From: Thioalkalivibrio sp.
GTDB lineage: Bacteria; Pseudomonadota; Gammaproteobacteria; Ectothiorhodospirales; Ectothiorhodospiraceae
Length of the DNA: 43,617 bases
Direction: 5' to 3'
NCBI GenBank assembly: GCA_007116035.1
Contig: SKJG01000002.1
Location: 1 to 43,617 of the forward strand
The notes beneath the pieces are model-generated. The model was not told the DNA's origin, searched no databases, and saw only the letters and a program-made list of their open reading frames with translations. Both the position numbers and the translations under genes were made by a program. Positions within the stretch are counted from its first letter, which is position 1; each line of letters starts with the position of its first letter. Below are positions 8,809-18,850 of this stretch, in pieces.

Positions 8809-9498
8809 ATGGCACGGTTGCTGATCATCCTGATTCCCCTCCTCATCCTGGCCACCTACGGGCCGGGATGGTGGGTGCGCAGAACCATGGAAAAGTACAG
8901 CCAGCCGGCCGACCGCTACCAGGGTACCGGCGGCGAACTGGCACGGCATCTGCTGAATCAGCGGGGCATGCACGACGTCGCGGTTGAGGTCACCGAACAG
9001 GGCGACCACTACGACCCGGAGGCCCGGGCGGTGCGCCTGTCCGAGGGCAATTATCACAGCCGTTCGCTGACCGCGGTGACCGTGGCCGCGCACGAAGTCG
9101 GACACGCGATCCAGCATGCCGAGGGTTACACGCCGCTCAAGCTGCGCGGCGAATTGGTGCGCTGGGCGGCGGGCGGACAACGTCTGGGTGCCTTCATGAT
9201 GCTGGCCATCCCGGTGATCACGATCATCACCCGCCATCCGGCACCCGGGCTGCTGTTCCTGCTGGCCGGGCTGCTGTCGATGGGACTGGCCGCGATCGTG
9301 CACCTGGTCACCCTTCCCACGGAACTGGACGCCAGTTTCGGCCGGGCCATGCCCATCCTGCGCGACGGCGGCTACCTGCACGACACCGATTACCGGCACG
9401 CGCACCGCATCCTGAAGGCGGCCGCCTACACCTACGTCGCGCAATCGCTGATGAGCCTGCTCAACATCTGGGCGTGGCTGCGCTTCCTGCGCCGGTAG
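8809..9498 (+). CDS. Membrane zinc metallopeptidase, YugP family
   Basis: Predicted inner-membrane neutral zinc peptidase (229 residues). The motif HEVGHAIQH at 95-103 supplies the HExxH zinc ligands and catalytic Glu. An N-terminal hydrophobic segment (about 3-20) and two or three segments after residue 125 (LGAFMMLAIPVITIITR, GLLFLLAGLLSMGLAAIVHLV) match this family. The conserved ELDASFGRAMPIL follows, as in YugP proteins. The substrate is unknown. It lies 69 bases after the MscS gene on the same strand and converges with minE, with a 39-base gap in which I see no clear terminator. Confidence 0.88.
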   Translation: MARLLIILIPLLILATYGPGWWVRRTMEKYSQPADRYQGTGGELARHLLNQRGMHDVAVEVTEQGDHYDPEARAVRLSEGNYHSRSLTAVTVAAHEVGHAIQHAEGYTPLKLRGELVRWAAGGQRLGAFMMLAIPVITIITRHPAPGLLFLLAGLLSMGLAAIVHLVTLPTELDASFGRAMPILRDGGYLHDTDYRHAHRILKAAAYTYVAQSLMSLLNIWAWLRFLRR

Positions 9499-9537
9499 AC
9501 GGCAGAAGAGGCTGTCGGCGCCCGGAAGGTCGGTCGG

Positions 9538-9792
9538 TCAGTCCTTTTCCGGCAGGGTGATGTTCAATTCCAGGACTTCGCAATCGCCCTCGCGCTCGAG
9601 GTTCATCTGTACGGCCTCGTCGTCGACGTGCACGTATTTGCGGATCACTGCCAGGATTTCGCGGTGCAGCGCCGGGAGATAGTCGGGTCCCGAGCGGTGT
9701 GCGCGTTCGCGGGCGACGATGATCTGCAGCCTTTCCTTGGCCTGCGACGCCGACCGGGTCTTCGGGGAGCGGAAGTAGTCGAAGATACCCAT
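9538..9792 (-). CDS. minE: Cell division topological specificity factor MinE
   Basis: Drives pole-to-pole oscillation of MinD by stimulating its ATPase, so that MinC blocks FtsZ only away from mid-cell. The protein is 84 residues, the normal length. The N-terminal membrane-targeting segment MGIFDYFRS is followed by the MinD-contact helix [14 protein letters not shown] at about 18-31. The dimer domain contains [16 protein letters not shown] and ends [11 protein letters not shown]. It starts 5 bases after the minD stop and is the last gene of the min operon. Confidence 0.97.
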   Translation of the reverse strand: MGIFDYFRSPKTRSASQAKERLQIIVARERAHRSGPDYLPALHREILAVIRKYVHVDDEAVQMNLEREGDCEVLELNITLPEKD

Positions 9793-9797
9793 GCCGG

Positions 9798-10607
9798 TCA
9801 GCCCCCGAACAGGCGTCCGAAGAAGCCTTTTTTCTCTAGCGTGGTGAAGCGGTAGGGACGCTCCTCACCCAGGAACCGTGCCACGGCATCCAGGTAGGCC
9901 TGGCCCGCGTCCGAATCCTCATCGAGTACCACCGGAACACCGGAGTTCGACGCATTCAGCACCGCCTGGGATTCCGGGATCACGCCAAGCAGGTCGATCG
10001 ACAGGATGTCCTGTACGTCCTCGATGCTCAGCATCTCGCCCTTGTCGACCCGTGCCGGCGAATACCGGGTCAGCAGCAGCGTCGCCGGGATGGCCCCTCC
10101 GCCCTCCTCGGCCTTCTTCGTCTTGCTGGCGAGAATGCCCAGCATGCGGTCGGAGTCCCGAACGCTCGAGACCTCCGGATTGGTCACGACGATCGCCTCG
10201 TCGGCAAAGTACGATGCCATCAGCGCACCGCGCTCGATCCCCGCCGGGCTGTCGCAGATCACGAACTCGAATTCCTTCGCAAGCTCGCCAAGCACGCGTT
10301 CCACGCCTTCGGTGGTCAGCGCCTCCTTGTCGCGCGTCTGGGACGCGGGGAGGATGAAGAGGTTGTCGGTGCGCTTGTCCTTGATCAGCGCCTGGCGGAG
10401 ATTGGCATCGCCATTGATCACGTTGACGAAGTCGTACACCACCCGGCGCTCGCAGCCCATGATCAGATCGAGATTGCGCAGGCCCACGTCGAAATCCACG
10501 ACCGCCGTCTTGCGCCCCTGCAGGGCAAGGCCGGTTGCGATCGCGGCTGACGTGGTCGTTTTGCCAACCCCGCCCTTGCCCGAGGTAATCACTACAATGC
10601 GTGCCAT
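9798..10607 (-). CDS. minD: Septum site-determining ATPase MinD
   Basis: Membrane-bound ATPase of the Min system that recruits MinC (269 residues). The deviant Walker [10 protein letters not shown] at 10-18 carries the signature lysine of the ParA/MinD group. The conserved [20 protein letters not shown] and the Walker B region [11 protein letters not shown] follow. The C-terminal amphipathic membrane-targeting helix is represented by the ending [12 protein letters not shown]. It sits between minC (39 bases upstream) and minE (5 bases downstream). Confidence 0.98.
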   Translation of the reverse strand: MARIVVITSGKGGVGKTTTSAAIATGLALQGRKTAVVDFDVGLRNLDLIMGCERRVVYDFVNVINGDANLRQALIKDKRTDNLFILPASQTRDKEALTTEGVERVLGELAKEFEFVICDSPAGIERGALMASYFADEAIVVTNPEVSSVRDSDRMLGILASKTKKAEEGGGAIPATLLLTRYSPARVDKGEMLSIEDVQDILSIDLLGVIPESQAVLNASNSGVPVVLDEDSDAGQAYLDAVARFLGEERPYRFTTLEKKGFFGRLFGG

Positions 10608-10646
10608 AAAGCCTGCATCTCCTTGAGTACGGCGTCTTGCGATCGC

Positions 10647-11408
10647 CTAGATTTCCGTAATGTGAATGGTTTCACCGGACAGGGTGACCAGGCGATTCTC
10701 CCCGCGCTCGCCGTCGAGGATGTCTTCGGCGATCCGGTAGTGTCCGCCGATGGACACCAGTTCCGCATCCAGGCGCCGGCAAAAGATGTGGGCGGAAACC
10801 AGGCCGCGTACCCCTGCGAGGGCCCGGCCGCGAAGCGTGCCATAGACGTGGATGTGGCCGTCCGCAAGGACCTCGGCCCCGGCCGACACGGCACCGGTCA
10901 CGATCAGGTCGCCGCCCCGCGCGTAGATCTGCTGTCCCGAGCGCACCGGCTGATTCACGACCCGCGTCGGGGTGTGCACCGCGGGAACCGGCGCCGCCGC
11001 CTGGCGCGGCTCGGGCGGGGCGGCTTCCGCCGGTTTCGCGCGCGGCGCAGAAGCCTCCGCCGCGGACTTGCTGCCCAGCACCAGCAACGGCAGGCCGCTC
11101 GCCTCGGCCAATGGTTCGGTGGCGGTTTCGCCCTGATGGATGCCGATCAGCTTGAAGCCGTGCCGACGTACGTGCTCGAGCGCGACCAGCAGGTCCGGCA
11201 CCGGCATCGGGCCGAGCCCCTCCAGGTCCACCACGACCGGCATGTCGCGCATCAATTCGGGCGCCTCTGCCATGCGGGCACCCAGGGCGGCGTCGAGTTC
11301 CGCGGCATCAACGGTATGCAGGCGGAGGATCGAGACCAGCATCATCCGCCCTTTGAGTTCGATGGCGCGCAGGATCTCTCCGCTTGCGCTGGCAGCGTCA
11401 GGTGGCAT
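10647..11408 (-). CDS. minC: Septum site-determining protein MinC
   Basis: Inhibitor of FtsZ polymerisation (253 residues). The N-terminal domain (about 10-110) carries the FtsZ-inhibiting fold with GRMMLVSILRLHT and MPVVVDLEGL. A proline/alanine-rich linker (about 120-150) leads to the right-handed beta-helix C-terminal domain with RSGQQIYARGGDLIVTG and VLADGHIHVYGTLRGRALAG, which binds MinD. It is the first gene of minCDE. A possible -10 (TACAAT on the minus strand) lies at 11461-11466. Confidence 0.96.
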   Translation of the reverse strand: MPPDAASASGEILRAIELKGRMMLVSILRLHTVDAAELDAALGARMAEAPELMRDMPVVVDLEGLGPMPVPDLLVALEHVRRHGFKLIGIHQGETATEPLAEASGLPLLVLGSKSAAEASAPRAKPAEAAPPEPRQAAAPVPAVHTPTRVVNQPVRSGQQIYARGGDLIVTGAVSAGAEVLADGHIHVYGTLRGRALAGVRGLVSAHIFCRRLDAELVSIGGHYRIAEDILDGERGENRLVTLSGETIHITEI

Positions 11409-11460
11409 GGGGCACCAAAAAGAACGGGTTCAGGGGCATCGACAGATTCGGCATCGGCGC

Positions 11461-11466
11461 ATTGTA
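11461..11466 (-). promoter_or_regulatory. Possible -10 element for minC
   Basis: TACAAT on the minus strand, 53 bases upstream of the minC ATG. No good -35 was found at 16-18 bases from it, so the call is weak. It lies in the 149-base gap after the DUF1295 gene, so min genes may have their own promoter. Confidence 0.3.
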
Positions 11467-11557
11467 TCGTTTCACGGCCCTGAAGACATGGGCCGGACAA
11501 TGCGATCCTGCCCGGGCTGGCCGCCAACGGCAAGCCCGACCCGTCCGGGCGATGGGG

Positions 11558-12331
11558 TCAAGCCTTGGGCGACCCCGGGATCAACGCGTTGGTGCGCTTC
11601 GCGTATTCGCGATAACCGGGCCGGCTCCCGCTCAGGTGCTGGTCCAGCAGCGTGACGCCGGAAACCCGCAGGATCAGGAAGATCATCAGCGCAACACTCG
11701 GCAGGGCCCACCAGCCGCCGAACGCCAACGCGATCAGGCCATAGCCGAGCCAGAGGACGATCTCGCCGAAGTAGTTCGGGTGCCGGCTGAAAGACCAGAG
11801 ACCCCGATCCATCACCTTGCCCCGGTTTGCGGGGTCGAGCTTGAAACGGGCCAGCTGCCAGTCGGCAACCGACTCGTACACGAAGCCGAACAGCCAGACC
11901 GCCCAGCCCAGCCAGACGAGGGTCCAGAGCGGGCTACCACCCTGCACGCTGGCCAGCAACGGCAGCCCGATCACCGCCACCAGTGCCCCCTGCAACCAGA
12001 AGATCGTGAACAGGCTGCGCACGGCGAAGGCGTAGTCGGAGCGATCCTCGCGCATCGCCGAGTAACGGGCATCCTCGCCATGACCCCAGTTGCGCCAGGT
12101 GATGTGCGCCGAGAGGCGCAGGCCCCAGAGGGTCACCGGCACGAGCATGACCCAGGCCGTCGCCGGAGTACCAGAGAGCAGCCACCACACGAATGCGACG
12201 ACGATGAAACCCAGCCCCCAGAAGCGGTCCACCAGGCTTGCGTCACGAAGCGGCACGCTGAAGATCCAGACCAGACTCATCAGCGCAATCGCCGCGAGCA
12301 GTCCCATAATGAAAAGTGTCATCGAATCCAT
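11558..12331 (-). CDS. DUF1295 membrane protein (steroid 5-alpha-reductase-like)
   Basis: Integral membrane protein of 257 residues with about six hydrophobic segments. It has the DUF1295 signature: DRFWGLGFIVVAFVWW near 35-50, then RLSAHITWRNWG, and late in the protein LWSFSRHPNYFGEIVLWLGYG. The C-terminal RHPNYFGE motif is shared with isoprenylcysteine methyltransferases and steroid reductases. The reaction is unknown. It lies 74 bases downstream of a cyclopropane-synthase-like gene on the same strand. The two families often occur together in bacterial lipid-modification clusters, some under ECF sigma/ChrR control. A role in membrane lipid modification is inferred. Confidence 0.85.
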   Translation of the reverse strand: MDSMTLFIMGLLAAIALMSLVWIFSVPLRDASLVDRFWGLGFIVVAFVWWLLSGTPATAWVMLVPVTLWGLRLSAHITWRNWGHGEDARYSAMREDRSDYAFAVRSLFTIFWLQGALVAVIGLPLLASVQGGSPLWTLVWLGWAVWLFGFVYESVADWQLARFKLDPANRGKVMDRGLWSFSRHPNYFGEIVLWLGYGLIALAFGGWWALPSVALMIFLILRVSGVTLLDQHLSGSRPGYREYAKRTNALIPGSPKA

Positions 12332-12405
12332 CCTTCCATTTTCAGGCCCCCGTTTGTAAGACTTTCCCGCCGGCCCGCCCGCGCGTACGCAGGTTCACCA
12401 AACGA

Positions 12406-13452
12406 TCACCCGGGTCCGGTCTCTTCGGGGCGCTGGAACAGCACGTGGGAGACGAACCACTCGTTGCCATTACGGTAGCCGAACAATTCGGCGCAGGCCA
12501 TGTAGAACATGCGCCAGCGCTGGAACCACCGCCCCGCGTCGGCGCCGTAAGTCTGCTCGAACAGGGGCATGATCGCCTCGCGGGCCGCATCCTGGCGGCG
12601 CAGCCACTCGTTGCAGGTCCGCTCGTAGTGCCGCCCGTTGACGCGCCACTGCCGGATCACCTGCAGATCCGCCTGGAAGTGCCGTGCCAGGTCGTCGGAG
12701 GGCATCAGGCCATCACGGAAGAAGTAACGACCCATCCAGTTCCCCGCGCCCTCGCTCTCGAAGAAGTAGGCTTGCTCGCGGTGGCTGAACACGTGCAGGA
12801 AGAGCCTGCCGCCGGGTCGCAGCCAGGTCGACGCGCGACGCAGCAGTTCCTCCCAGTTGCGCATGTGCTCGAACATCTCGATGGATACGATACGGTCGAA
12901 CCCGGGTTGTTCCGGGGCAAACTGGTTCATGTCCCGGGTGATCACGCGCAGGTTGCCGAGGCCACGCTCGTCGCGGCGTGCCTCGATGAAGGCGCGCTGC
13001 GAATGCGAGTTGGAGACCGCCGTGATCTCGCTGCCAGGATAGTGCGCGGCCATCCACAGCGACAGCGAACCCCAGCCACAGCCCAGTTCGAGAATGCGCT
13101 GCCCGTCGGCGAGACCGGCGCGCTCGCAGGAGAGACGGAGCATCCGGGCCTCGGCAGCGTCGAGGTCACCGACATCCTCATCCCAGCGACAACAGGAATA
13201 CTTCAGGTGCTCGCCCAGGCAAAGACGGAAATAGTCGGCCGGGACCTCGTAATGCTGTTCGTTGGCCACTTCGGTCGACAGCGCGACCGGCGCAGCCCGC
13301 ATCGCCTGGAGCAGCGCCTGGCGCTGCTCCATCGCGGCCTCGACCTCCCGCCCCACATCACGCAGCCGCTGCCGCAGCAGCTGCCGTATGCCGAAGCGAA
13401 CCGCGGCGTCCGGCAGCCAACGCCGCTCCGCCCAATCGACCAATGTCTGCAT
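12406..13452 (-). CDS. Cyclopropane-fatty-acyl-phospholipid synthase family methyltransferase
   Basis: SAM-dependent methyltransferase of the CFA synthase family (348 residues). The family's conserved ANEQHYEVPADYFRLCLGEHLKYSCCRW is near 63-90. SAM motif I ILELGCGWGSLSLWMA is near 119-134. VSIEMFEHMRNWEELLRR and the late NGRHYERTCNEWLRR are also typical. The protein is shorter than E. coli Cfa and lacks its N-terminal extension; it belongs to the subgroup often found beside DUF1295 genes. It may methylate unsaturated acyl chains, but cyclopropane formation is not proven. The ATG at 13452 follows 179 bases of intergenic DNA shared with a divergent lipocalin. Confidence 0.85.
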   Translation of the reverse strand: MQTLVDWAERRWLPDAAVRFGIRQLLRQRLRDVGREVEAAMEQRQALLQAMRAAPVALSTEVANEQHYEVPADYFRLCLGEHLKYSCCRWDEDVGDLDAAEARMLRLSCERAGLADGQRILELGCGWGSLSLWMAAHYPGSEITAVSNSHSQRAFIEARRDERGLGNLRVITRDMNQFAPEQPGFDRIVSIEMFEHMRNWEELLRRASTWLRPGGRLFLHVFSHREQAYFFESEGAGNWMGRYFFRDGLMPSDDLARHFQADLQVIRQWRVNGRHYERTCNEWLRRQDAAREAIMPLFEQTYGADAGRWFQRWRMFYMACAELFGYRNGNEWFVSHVLFQRPEETGPG

Positions 13453-13575
13453 ACCGCCCCCTGGTCACACCCCTCTCATCGACTGGACGGATCGTGATCG
13501 GTTCCGCTACGCGGCCCGAAAACACCGCGAACCGCCCGATTGCAAGCGGTCGATCACGCCGAGGCGCCCTGGGAT

Positions 13576-13593
13576 GGAATCTTGCGCGATTCC
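13576..13593. repeat. Perfect 6-bp inverted repeat in the cfa-like/lipocalin intergenic region
   Basis: GGAATC, a 6-base spacer TTGCGC, then GATTCC. It lies 39 bases before the lipocalin ATG, between two divergent genes. It could be an operator for a dimeric regulator or chance; there is no second copy in the window that I noticed. Confidence 0.3.
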
Positions 13594-13631
13594 CACAGTC
13601 GCACCTGCATCCCCCTTCCCCGGTAACCCCC

Positions 13632-14180
13632 ATGAACCACAGGCCCCTCCGCAACCTCGCCCTCGCCTCCTTCCTGACCGCCGCTGTCGCGGGCTGCAGC
13701 AGCAACCCCCCGATGCCTACCGTCGATTATGTGGACCTGGAAAGGTACATGGGCGACTGGTACGTCATCGCCAACATTCCCACCTTCCTCGAACGCGGGG
13801 CACACAACGCCGTCGAGAGCTACAGCCTGAACCCCGACGGGACCATCGCGACCGTGTTCACCTTCCGCAAGGACGGCTTCGACGGCGAGAAAAAGCGCTA
13901 CACGCCCCGCGGGTTCGTACGCAGCGAGAACAATGCCGAGTGGGGCATGCAGTTCATCTGGCCGATCAAGGCCGAGTTCCTGATCATCGATCTGGACGAG
14001 GACTACACGCAGACGGTGATCGGCCGCAGCAAGCGGGACTATGTCTGGATCATGGCTCGCGAACCCTCGATCCCGGAGGCGGACTACCAGCGGATCCTCG
14101 CTCTGCTGGCCGACCGCGGCTACGACATCAGCCAGATCGAAAGGGTGCCCCAGCGCTGGCCTGAAGCGCGGAACCCGTAG
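13632..14180 (+). CDS. Outer-membrane lipocalin lipoprotein, Blc family
   Basis: Small beta-barrel lipoprotein that in E. coli (Blc) binds fatty acids and lysophospholipids (182 residues). The ATG at 13632 begins a lipoprotein signal with lipobox AVAGC and lipidated Cys22; +2 is Ser, which favours outer-membrane sorting. The lipocalin motif GDWY at 41-44 follows, then NAVESYSLNPDGTI. The C-terminal DYVWIMAREPSIPEADYQRIL is characteristic of bacterial lipocalins. No strong ribosome site is visible. Divergence from a phospholipid-modifying methyltransferase suggests a shared membrane-lipid role. Confidence 0.9.
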   Translation: MNHRPLRNLALASFLTAAVAGCSSNPPMPTVDYVDLERYMGDWYVIANIPTFLERGAHNAVESYSLNPDGTIATVFTFRKDGFDGEKKRYTPRGFVRSENNAEWGMQFIWPIKAEFLIIDLDEDYTQTVIGRSKRDYVWIMAREPSIPEADYQRILALLADRGYDISQIERVPQRWPEARNP

Positions 14181-14252
14181 CCCGCCGGGCGTTCGCGGGG
14201 CGGCGCGATCCGGGGTCCGACGCGGTACGGCTCGGCTCCACCTCACGGCACC

Positions 14253-17200
14253 CTACGGTGGGCCGAACCCACCGCCCCCGGGTGTCTCGAGGACGACGCA
14301 GTCGCCGGCGCGGACCGCCCGTCGGTCGCAGGAATCCAGGCGCTCGATCGAACCGTCGGCGCGCTCGATCGACGTGCGGCCGCACTGGCCCGCGGCACCT
14401 CCCGCCAGGCCGAATGGCGGCACCCGGCGCCGGTTGGCCAGGATGATCACTTCCATGTCCTCCAGGAAACGCAGGCGCCGGATCACCCCGTCGCCGCCGC
14501 GGTGGCGGCCCTCGCCGCCGGAGCCCCGGCGCAGGCCGAAGTGCTCCACCCGCACCGGAAAGCGGTCCTCGAGCACCTCTGGGTCGGTCAGCCGGGAATT
14601 AGTCATGTGCGTCTGCACCGCATCAGTACCGGAAAAGCCGGGGCCCGCCCCGGAGCCGCCGCAGACGGTCTCGTAGTACTGGTAGCGGTCATTGCCGAAG
14701 GTGAGATTGTTCATCGTCCCCTGGGCGGCGGCCATCTCGCCGAGGGCGCCGTACAGGGCATCGGTGACCACCTGCGAGCTCTCGACGTTGCCGGCCACCA
14801 CCGCCGCCGGCGACTTCGGGTCGAGCATACAGTCGGCGGGCATGATGATCTCCAGCGGGCGCATGCAGCCTTCGTTCAGCGGGATGTCGTCGTCGATCAG
14901 CGTCCGGAACACGTAGAGCACTGCCGCTCGGGCCACCGCCGCGGGGGCATTGAAGTTGTCTTCGCGCTGGCCGGTGGTGCCGCTGAAGTCGATGCGTATG
15001 GACTCGCGCTCGCGGTCCACCTCCACGCCGATGCAGACCACTCCGCCGTTATCCATCGGGTAGCAGAAGTGGCCCGGGCGCAGGCGGCGGATCACGGTTC
15101 GGACCGCCTGAGCGGCATTGTCCTGCACGTGCCGCATGTAGGCGCGTACGGTCGCGGCGCCGTACTGCCCGACCAGCCGGCGCAACTCTTCGACGCCGCG
15201 CGCGTTGGCCGCCGCCTGGGCGTGGAGGTCGGCCAGGTTCTGCTGCGGGTTGCGCGCCGGATACGGCCCCCGCGTCAGGCGTTCGAGCATCGCCTCGGTG
15301 CGGAAACGGCCGCCTTGCACCAGGCGCATCGGCTCGATCAGCACGCCCTCCTCCGCCACCGTGCGCGAGAACGCCGGCATCGAACCCGGCGTGATCCCGC
15401 CGATATCGGCGTGGTGCCCACGCGCGGCGACGTGAAACAGGATCTCTCGGCCGCCGTCGTCGAAGACCGGCGTGATCACGGTGATGTCCGGGAGATGGGT
15501 GCCGCCCTCGTAGGGGTCGTTCAGCACGAAGACGTCCCCGGGCGCGATGTTCGCGCCGAAGCGACGCAGCACCGCCTGCACGCTGGCGCTCATGGAACCC
15601 AGGTGCACCGGCATGTGTGGGGCATTGGCGACCAGCGCGCCGTCCATATCGAACAGCGCGCAGGAGAAATCCAGGCGTTCCTTGATGTTCACCGAGTGGG
15701 CGGTGTTCTGCAGCGTGTAGCCCATCTGCTCGGCGATCGACATGAACAGGCTGTTGAAGACCTCGAGCATGCCCGGGTCGCAGGCCGCGCCCGCAGCCTG
15801 GGCGGCGGGCTTTGCCACCGCCATGCGCCCCAGGACCAGCACACCTTCGGCACCGACCGCAGCCGTCCAGCCCGGCATCACGACCAGAGTGCCGGTGCCC
15901 TCGATCACCACCGCCGGGCCGGCAAGGCTCTGCCCCGCCTCCAGGTCTTCGCGCCGGTACAGCGGGGTGCGCTGCCGGGACCCGTCGATACCCACCTCGA
16001 CCTGGGTCGCCGGTTCCGGCTGCGTTTTCTTTGCCGGCGGCGGAGCCGGGCGCGCCTCCCCCTCGCGCGCGCCGGCGACAGCCTCGACCACGCAGGTGGC
16101 GGCGACCAGCGGGCGATCCTCCAGCACAAAGCCGAAGCGTTGCCGGTAGCGCTCCCGAAAGTCCTCCGCCATCGCGGCCACTGGCGCCAGCGGGACCGCC
16201 AGTGCGGTGTCGGATCCCTGGTAGCGGATCTGCACCGACGGGAAGACGCCCGTTGTCATCCCACCCAGTGCCTGCTTGGCCAGCTCTTCCAGCGCGGCCT
16301 CCCGCAGCTGCTCGATGCAGGCCTCGATCCGCTCGGTAGCGGCGGGATCCTCGAGCGCGCACTCCAGGCTCTGTTCGCGCAGCGCGCGCACCTCGGCGAT
16401 CCCCATCCCGTAGGCGGAAAGCACGCCGCCCAACGGATGCAGAACCACCTCGCGCATGTTCAGGGCATCCGCGACCTGGCAGGCGTGCTGTCCACCCGCG
16501 CCACCGAAGCAGATCAGCGCATAGTGGGCCAGGTCGTGACCGCGCTGCACCGAGATCTTCTTGATCGCCTGGGCCATGTGTTGCACCGCGACGCTCAGAA
16601 AGCTCTCGGCCAGTTGCTCCGGCGTGCGCCGGGGCGCATCGGCCGCGACCATCGCCTGCGCGAGTTCGTCGAACAGCACCTGCACACGGTCGCGGTCCAG
16701 CGGCTGGTCCTGAGCCGGGCCGAAGACTGCCGGGAAGAAGTCGGGCTGCAGGCGCCCGAGTAACAGGTTGCAGTCGGTCACGGTGAGTGGCCCGCCACGC
16801 CGATAGCACGCCGGCCCGGGATTCGCACCCGCGGATTCCGGGCCGACGCGCAGACGCAGCCCGTCGAACCAGCAGATCGAGCCGCCCCCGGCGGCGACGG
16901 TGTGGATGTCCAGCATCGGTGCCCGCAAGCGCACCCCGGCGACCTGGGTCTCGTAGACCCGCTCGAGTTCCCCGGCGTAATGGGCCACGTCGGTAGAGGT
17001 GCCGCCCATATCGAAGGTGATGATCCGGTCGAACCCGGCGCGGCGCGCCACCTCGCGCGCGCCGACGATGCCACCGGCCGGACCGGACAGGATCGCGTCC
17101 TTGCCCTGGAACAGCCTGGCATCGGTGAGGCCGCCGTTGGACTGCATGAACTGCAGGCGCACCGGCCCCAGCGCCGTGGAGACGCGGTCCACGTAACGGC

Positions 17201-17855
17201 GCAGGATCGGCGACAGGTAGGCGTCGACGGTCGTGGTGTCGCCACGGCCGACGAGCTTGATCAGCGGACTGGTCTCGTGGCTGACCGAAACCTGCGCGAA
17301 ACCCAGGCCGCGCGCCACTTCGGCGATCGCCCGTTCATGGGCCGGAAAGCGGTAGCCGTGCATGCAGATGATCGCGACGGCCCGAAGCCCCCCCGCCAGG
17401 GCCTGTTCCAGCCGCGGCCGCAGCGAGTCCAGGTCCACCGGCACCAGCACGGTGCCATCGGCCCCGACGCGCTCGTCGACCTCCTCGACCCGTGCATACA
17501 GCAACTCCGGAAGCACGATCTGCCGGGCGAAAATCTCGGGGCGCGCCTGGTAACCGATCCGCAGGGCGTCGCCGAACCCCCGCGTGATCACCAGCAGCGT
17601 GGGTTCGCCCTTGCGCTCGAGCAGCGCATTGGTCGCGACCGTGGTGCCCATTTTCACCACTTCGATCGCGTCCGGCGGGATCGCCTCCCCGGGATCCAGC
17701 CCGAGAACGTCGCGGATTCCCTGCACGGCGGCATCGGTATAGGCCTCGGGGTTTTCCGACAGCAGCTTGCGCGTGACCAGGCCGCCGTCAGGCGCGCGTG
17801 CCACGACATCGGTAAAGGTGCCGCCGCGATCGATCCAGAACTGCCAGCCAGCCAT
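14253..17855 (-). CDS. 5-oxoprolinase (ATP-hydrolysing), HyuA-HyuB fusion
   Basis: Converts 5-oxoproline to glutamate with ATP; the same superfamily includes hydantoinases and acetone carboxylase. The 1200-residue protein joins both modules. The HyuA-like half (about 1-690) starts [19 protein letters not shown] and contains [16 protein letters not shown] and the nucleotide-binding [17 protein letters not shown] near 455. The HyuB-like half (about 710-1200) starts [20 protein letters not shown] and includes HPPDITVI-like and [18 protein letters not shown] segments. The full-length fusion is like eukaryotic OPLAH and many proteobacterial enzymes. The ATG at 17855 has AGGAGG in front; the 30-codon upstream extension is unsupported. 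Substrate other than 5-oxoproline cannot be excluded. Confidence 0.85.
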   Translation of the reverse strand: MAGWQFWIDRGGTFTDVVARAPDGGLVTRKLLSENPEAYTDAAVQGIRDVLGLDPGEAIPPDAIEVVKMGTTVATNALLERKGEPTLLVITRGFGDALRIGYQARPEIFARQIVLPELLYARVEEVDERVGADGTVLVPVDLDSLRPRLEQALAGGLRAVAIICMHGYRFPAHERAIAEVARGLGFAQVSVSHETSPLIKLVGRGDTTTVDAYLSPILRRYVDRVSTALGPVRLQFMQSNGGLTDARLFQGKDAILSGPAGGIVGAREVARRAGFDRIITFDMGGTSTDVAHYAGELERVYETQVAGVRLRAPMLDIHTVAAGGGSICWFDGLRLRVGPESAGANPGPACYRRGGPLTVTDCNLLLGRLQPDFFPAVFGPAQDQPLDRDRVQVLFDELAQAMVAADAPRRTPEQLAESFLSVAVQHMAQAIKKISVQRGHDLAHYALICFGGAGGQHACQVADALNMREVVLHPLGGVLSAYGMGIAEVRALREQSLECALEDPAATERIEACIEQLREAALEELAKQALGGMTTGVFPSVQIRYQGSDTALAVPLAPVAAMAEDFRERYRQRFGFVLEDRPLVAATCVVEAVAGAREGEARPAPPPAKKTQPEPATQVEVGIDGSRQRTPLYRREDLEAGQSLAGPAVVIEGTGTLVVMPGWTAAVGAEGVLVLGRMAVAKPAAQAAGAACDPGMLEVFNSLFMSIAEQMGYTLQNTAHSVNIKERLDFSCALFDMDGALVANAPHMPVHLGSMSASVQAVLRRFGANIAPGDVFVLNDPYEGGTHLPDITVITPVFDDGGREILFHVAARGHHADIGGITPGSMPAFSRTVAEEGVLIEPMRLVQGGRFRTEAMLERLTRGPYPARNPQQNLADLHAQAAANARGVEELRRLVGQYGAATVRAYMRHVQDNAAQAVRTVIRRLRPGHFCYPMDNGGVVCIGVEVDRERESIRIDFSGTTGQREDNFNAPAAVARAAVLYVFRTLIDDDIPLNEGCMRPLEIIMPADCMLDPKSPAAVVAGNVESSQVVTDALYGALGEMAAAQGTMNNLTFGNDRYQYYETVCGGSGAGPGFSGTDAVQTHMTNSRLTDPEVLEDRFPVRVEHFGLRRGSGGEGRHRGGDGVIRRLRFLEDMEVIILANRRRVPPFGLAGGAAGQCGRTSIERADGSIERLDSCDRRAVRAGDCVVLETPGGGGFGPP

Positions 17856-17947
17856 GTGGACACCTCCTGATCCCGTGTCACACCAATGGTACCGGGGCAG
17901 CGACCTCCAGGCGCATCGTGCCTGGGCGAACCCACGGGCGAGCACGT

Positions 17948-17970
17948 TCGCGACCGGAGGTCGCTCCTAC
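17948..17970 (-). repeat. Single REP unit, identical to the one at 29196
   Basis: On the minus strand it reads GTAGGAGCGACC then TCCGGTCGCGA, with an internal hairpin GCGACC/GGTCGC. It matches the left unit of the 29196-29273 pair base for base over 23 positions. A looser hairpin-rich tail (17980-18010) follows on the plus strand. Confidence 0.8.
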
Positions 17971-18034
17971 GGGCCCGCGCTGCTTCGCAGGAGCGAAGGC
18001 GCTCCGCCGGCACGCTTGCACGTATCATTGCCCG

Positions 18035-18850
18035 ATGACGACGCACTGGCGCGCGGCCCTCGTGGCCCTGGTCCTGACGGCAATGGCCGTGTTCACCGCC
18101 TCGCTGCCACCCCTGCCCCAGCCCGAGGCCTACCACGCCTTCGCCGAAACGCGGACCCTGCTGGGCATCCCGCACTTCGGTGACGTGCTGTCGAACCTCG
18201 CCTTCGTGCTAGTGGGACTCCTGGGCCTGACCTGGTTTCTCCGCAACCGGAAGCAGCGGCGCCGGGATTTCGTACACCCCGTCGAAGCCTGGCCCTACCT
18301 GTGCGCGTTCACCGCGATCGTGCTGGTCGGCGTCGGCTCGGCCTACTACCACTGGGAACCGACCCACCAGCGCCTGTACTGGGACCGGTTGGCAATGAGC
18401 CTGGCCTTCATGTCCCTCTTCGCAGCCATTATCGGCGAGCGCACGCATCATCGTGCGGGGCTGATCGCGCTGCCAATTCTGATTTTGCTGGGCATGGCCG
18501 GGACCACGCACTGGCTGCTCACCGAACTCCAGGGCGCCGGCGACCTGCGCTTGTATCTGTTGACGCAGGCGCTGCCGCTGACCGTCGGCACGCTGCTGAT
18601 CCTGCTGTACCGCAGCCCCTATACCCGCGGCGGGGATTTCATCATGGCCGCGGGCTGGTACCTGCTCGCGCTCGCGGCACAGAACCACGACCACGCCATC
18701 CACGCGCTGACCGCGGGATGGCTCAGCGGCCATACCCTGAAACACCTGCTCGCAGCCACCGCGATCTACTGGATCCTCCGGATGCTGCGACGACGGCGCA
18801 TCCGCGGCAGCCGAGCGTCGGAAGACTACCGCTCCAGCGCCTCCAGCTGA
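18035..18850 (+). CDS. Alkaline ceramidase-like membrane hydrolase (CREST superfamily)
   Basis: Multi-spanning membrane protein of 271 residues. The pattern of the CREST hydrolases is visible: a Ser in HFGDVLSNLAF (Ser53), SAYYHWEPTHQRLYWDRL with His106 and Asp117, and a late HxxxH in SGHTLKHLLAA near 242-246. These are the residues expected to bind zinc in alkaline ceramidases and PAQR proteins. About seven hydrophobic segments are present. The ATG at 18035 is chosen because the first membrane segment follows; the longer frame upstream runs through REP-like DNA. The natural substrate in a bacterium without obvious sphingolipids is unknown. Its 3' end overlaps the convergent small gene by 25 bases. 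Confidence 0.75.
   Translation: MTTHWRAALVALVLTAMAVFTASLPPLPQPEAYHAFAETRTLLGIPHFGDVLSNLAFVLVGLLGLTWFLRNRKQRRRDFVHPVEAWPYLCAFTAIVLVGVGSAYYHWEPTHQRLYWDRLAMSLAFMSLFAAIIGERTHHRAGLIALPILILLGMAGTTHWLLTELQGAGDLRLYLLTQALPLTVGTLLILLYRSPYTRGGDFIMAAGWYLLALAAQNHDHAIHALTAGWLSGHTLKHLLAATAIYWILRMLRRRRIRGSRASEDYRSSASS

Noticed and set aside
14502-16763. Open frame of 753 codons on the plus strand opposite the 5-oxoprolinase gene
   Set aside because: The translation is His/Arg/Gln-rich with no family motif, and the opposite strand has clear HyuA/HyuB motifs. It is an effect of high GC content.
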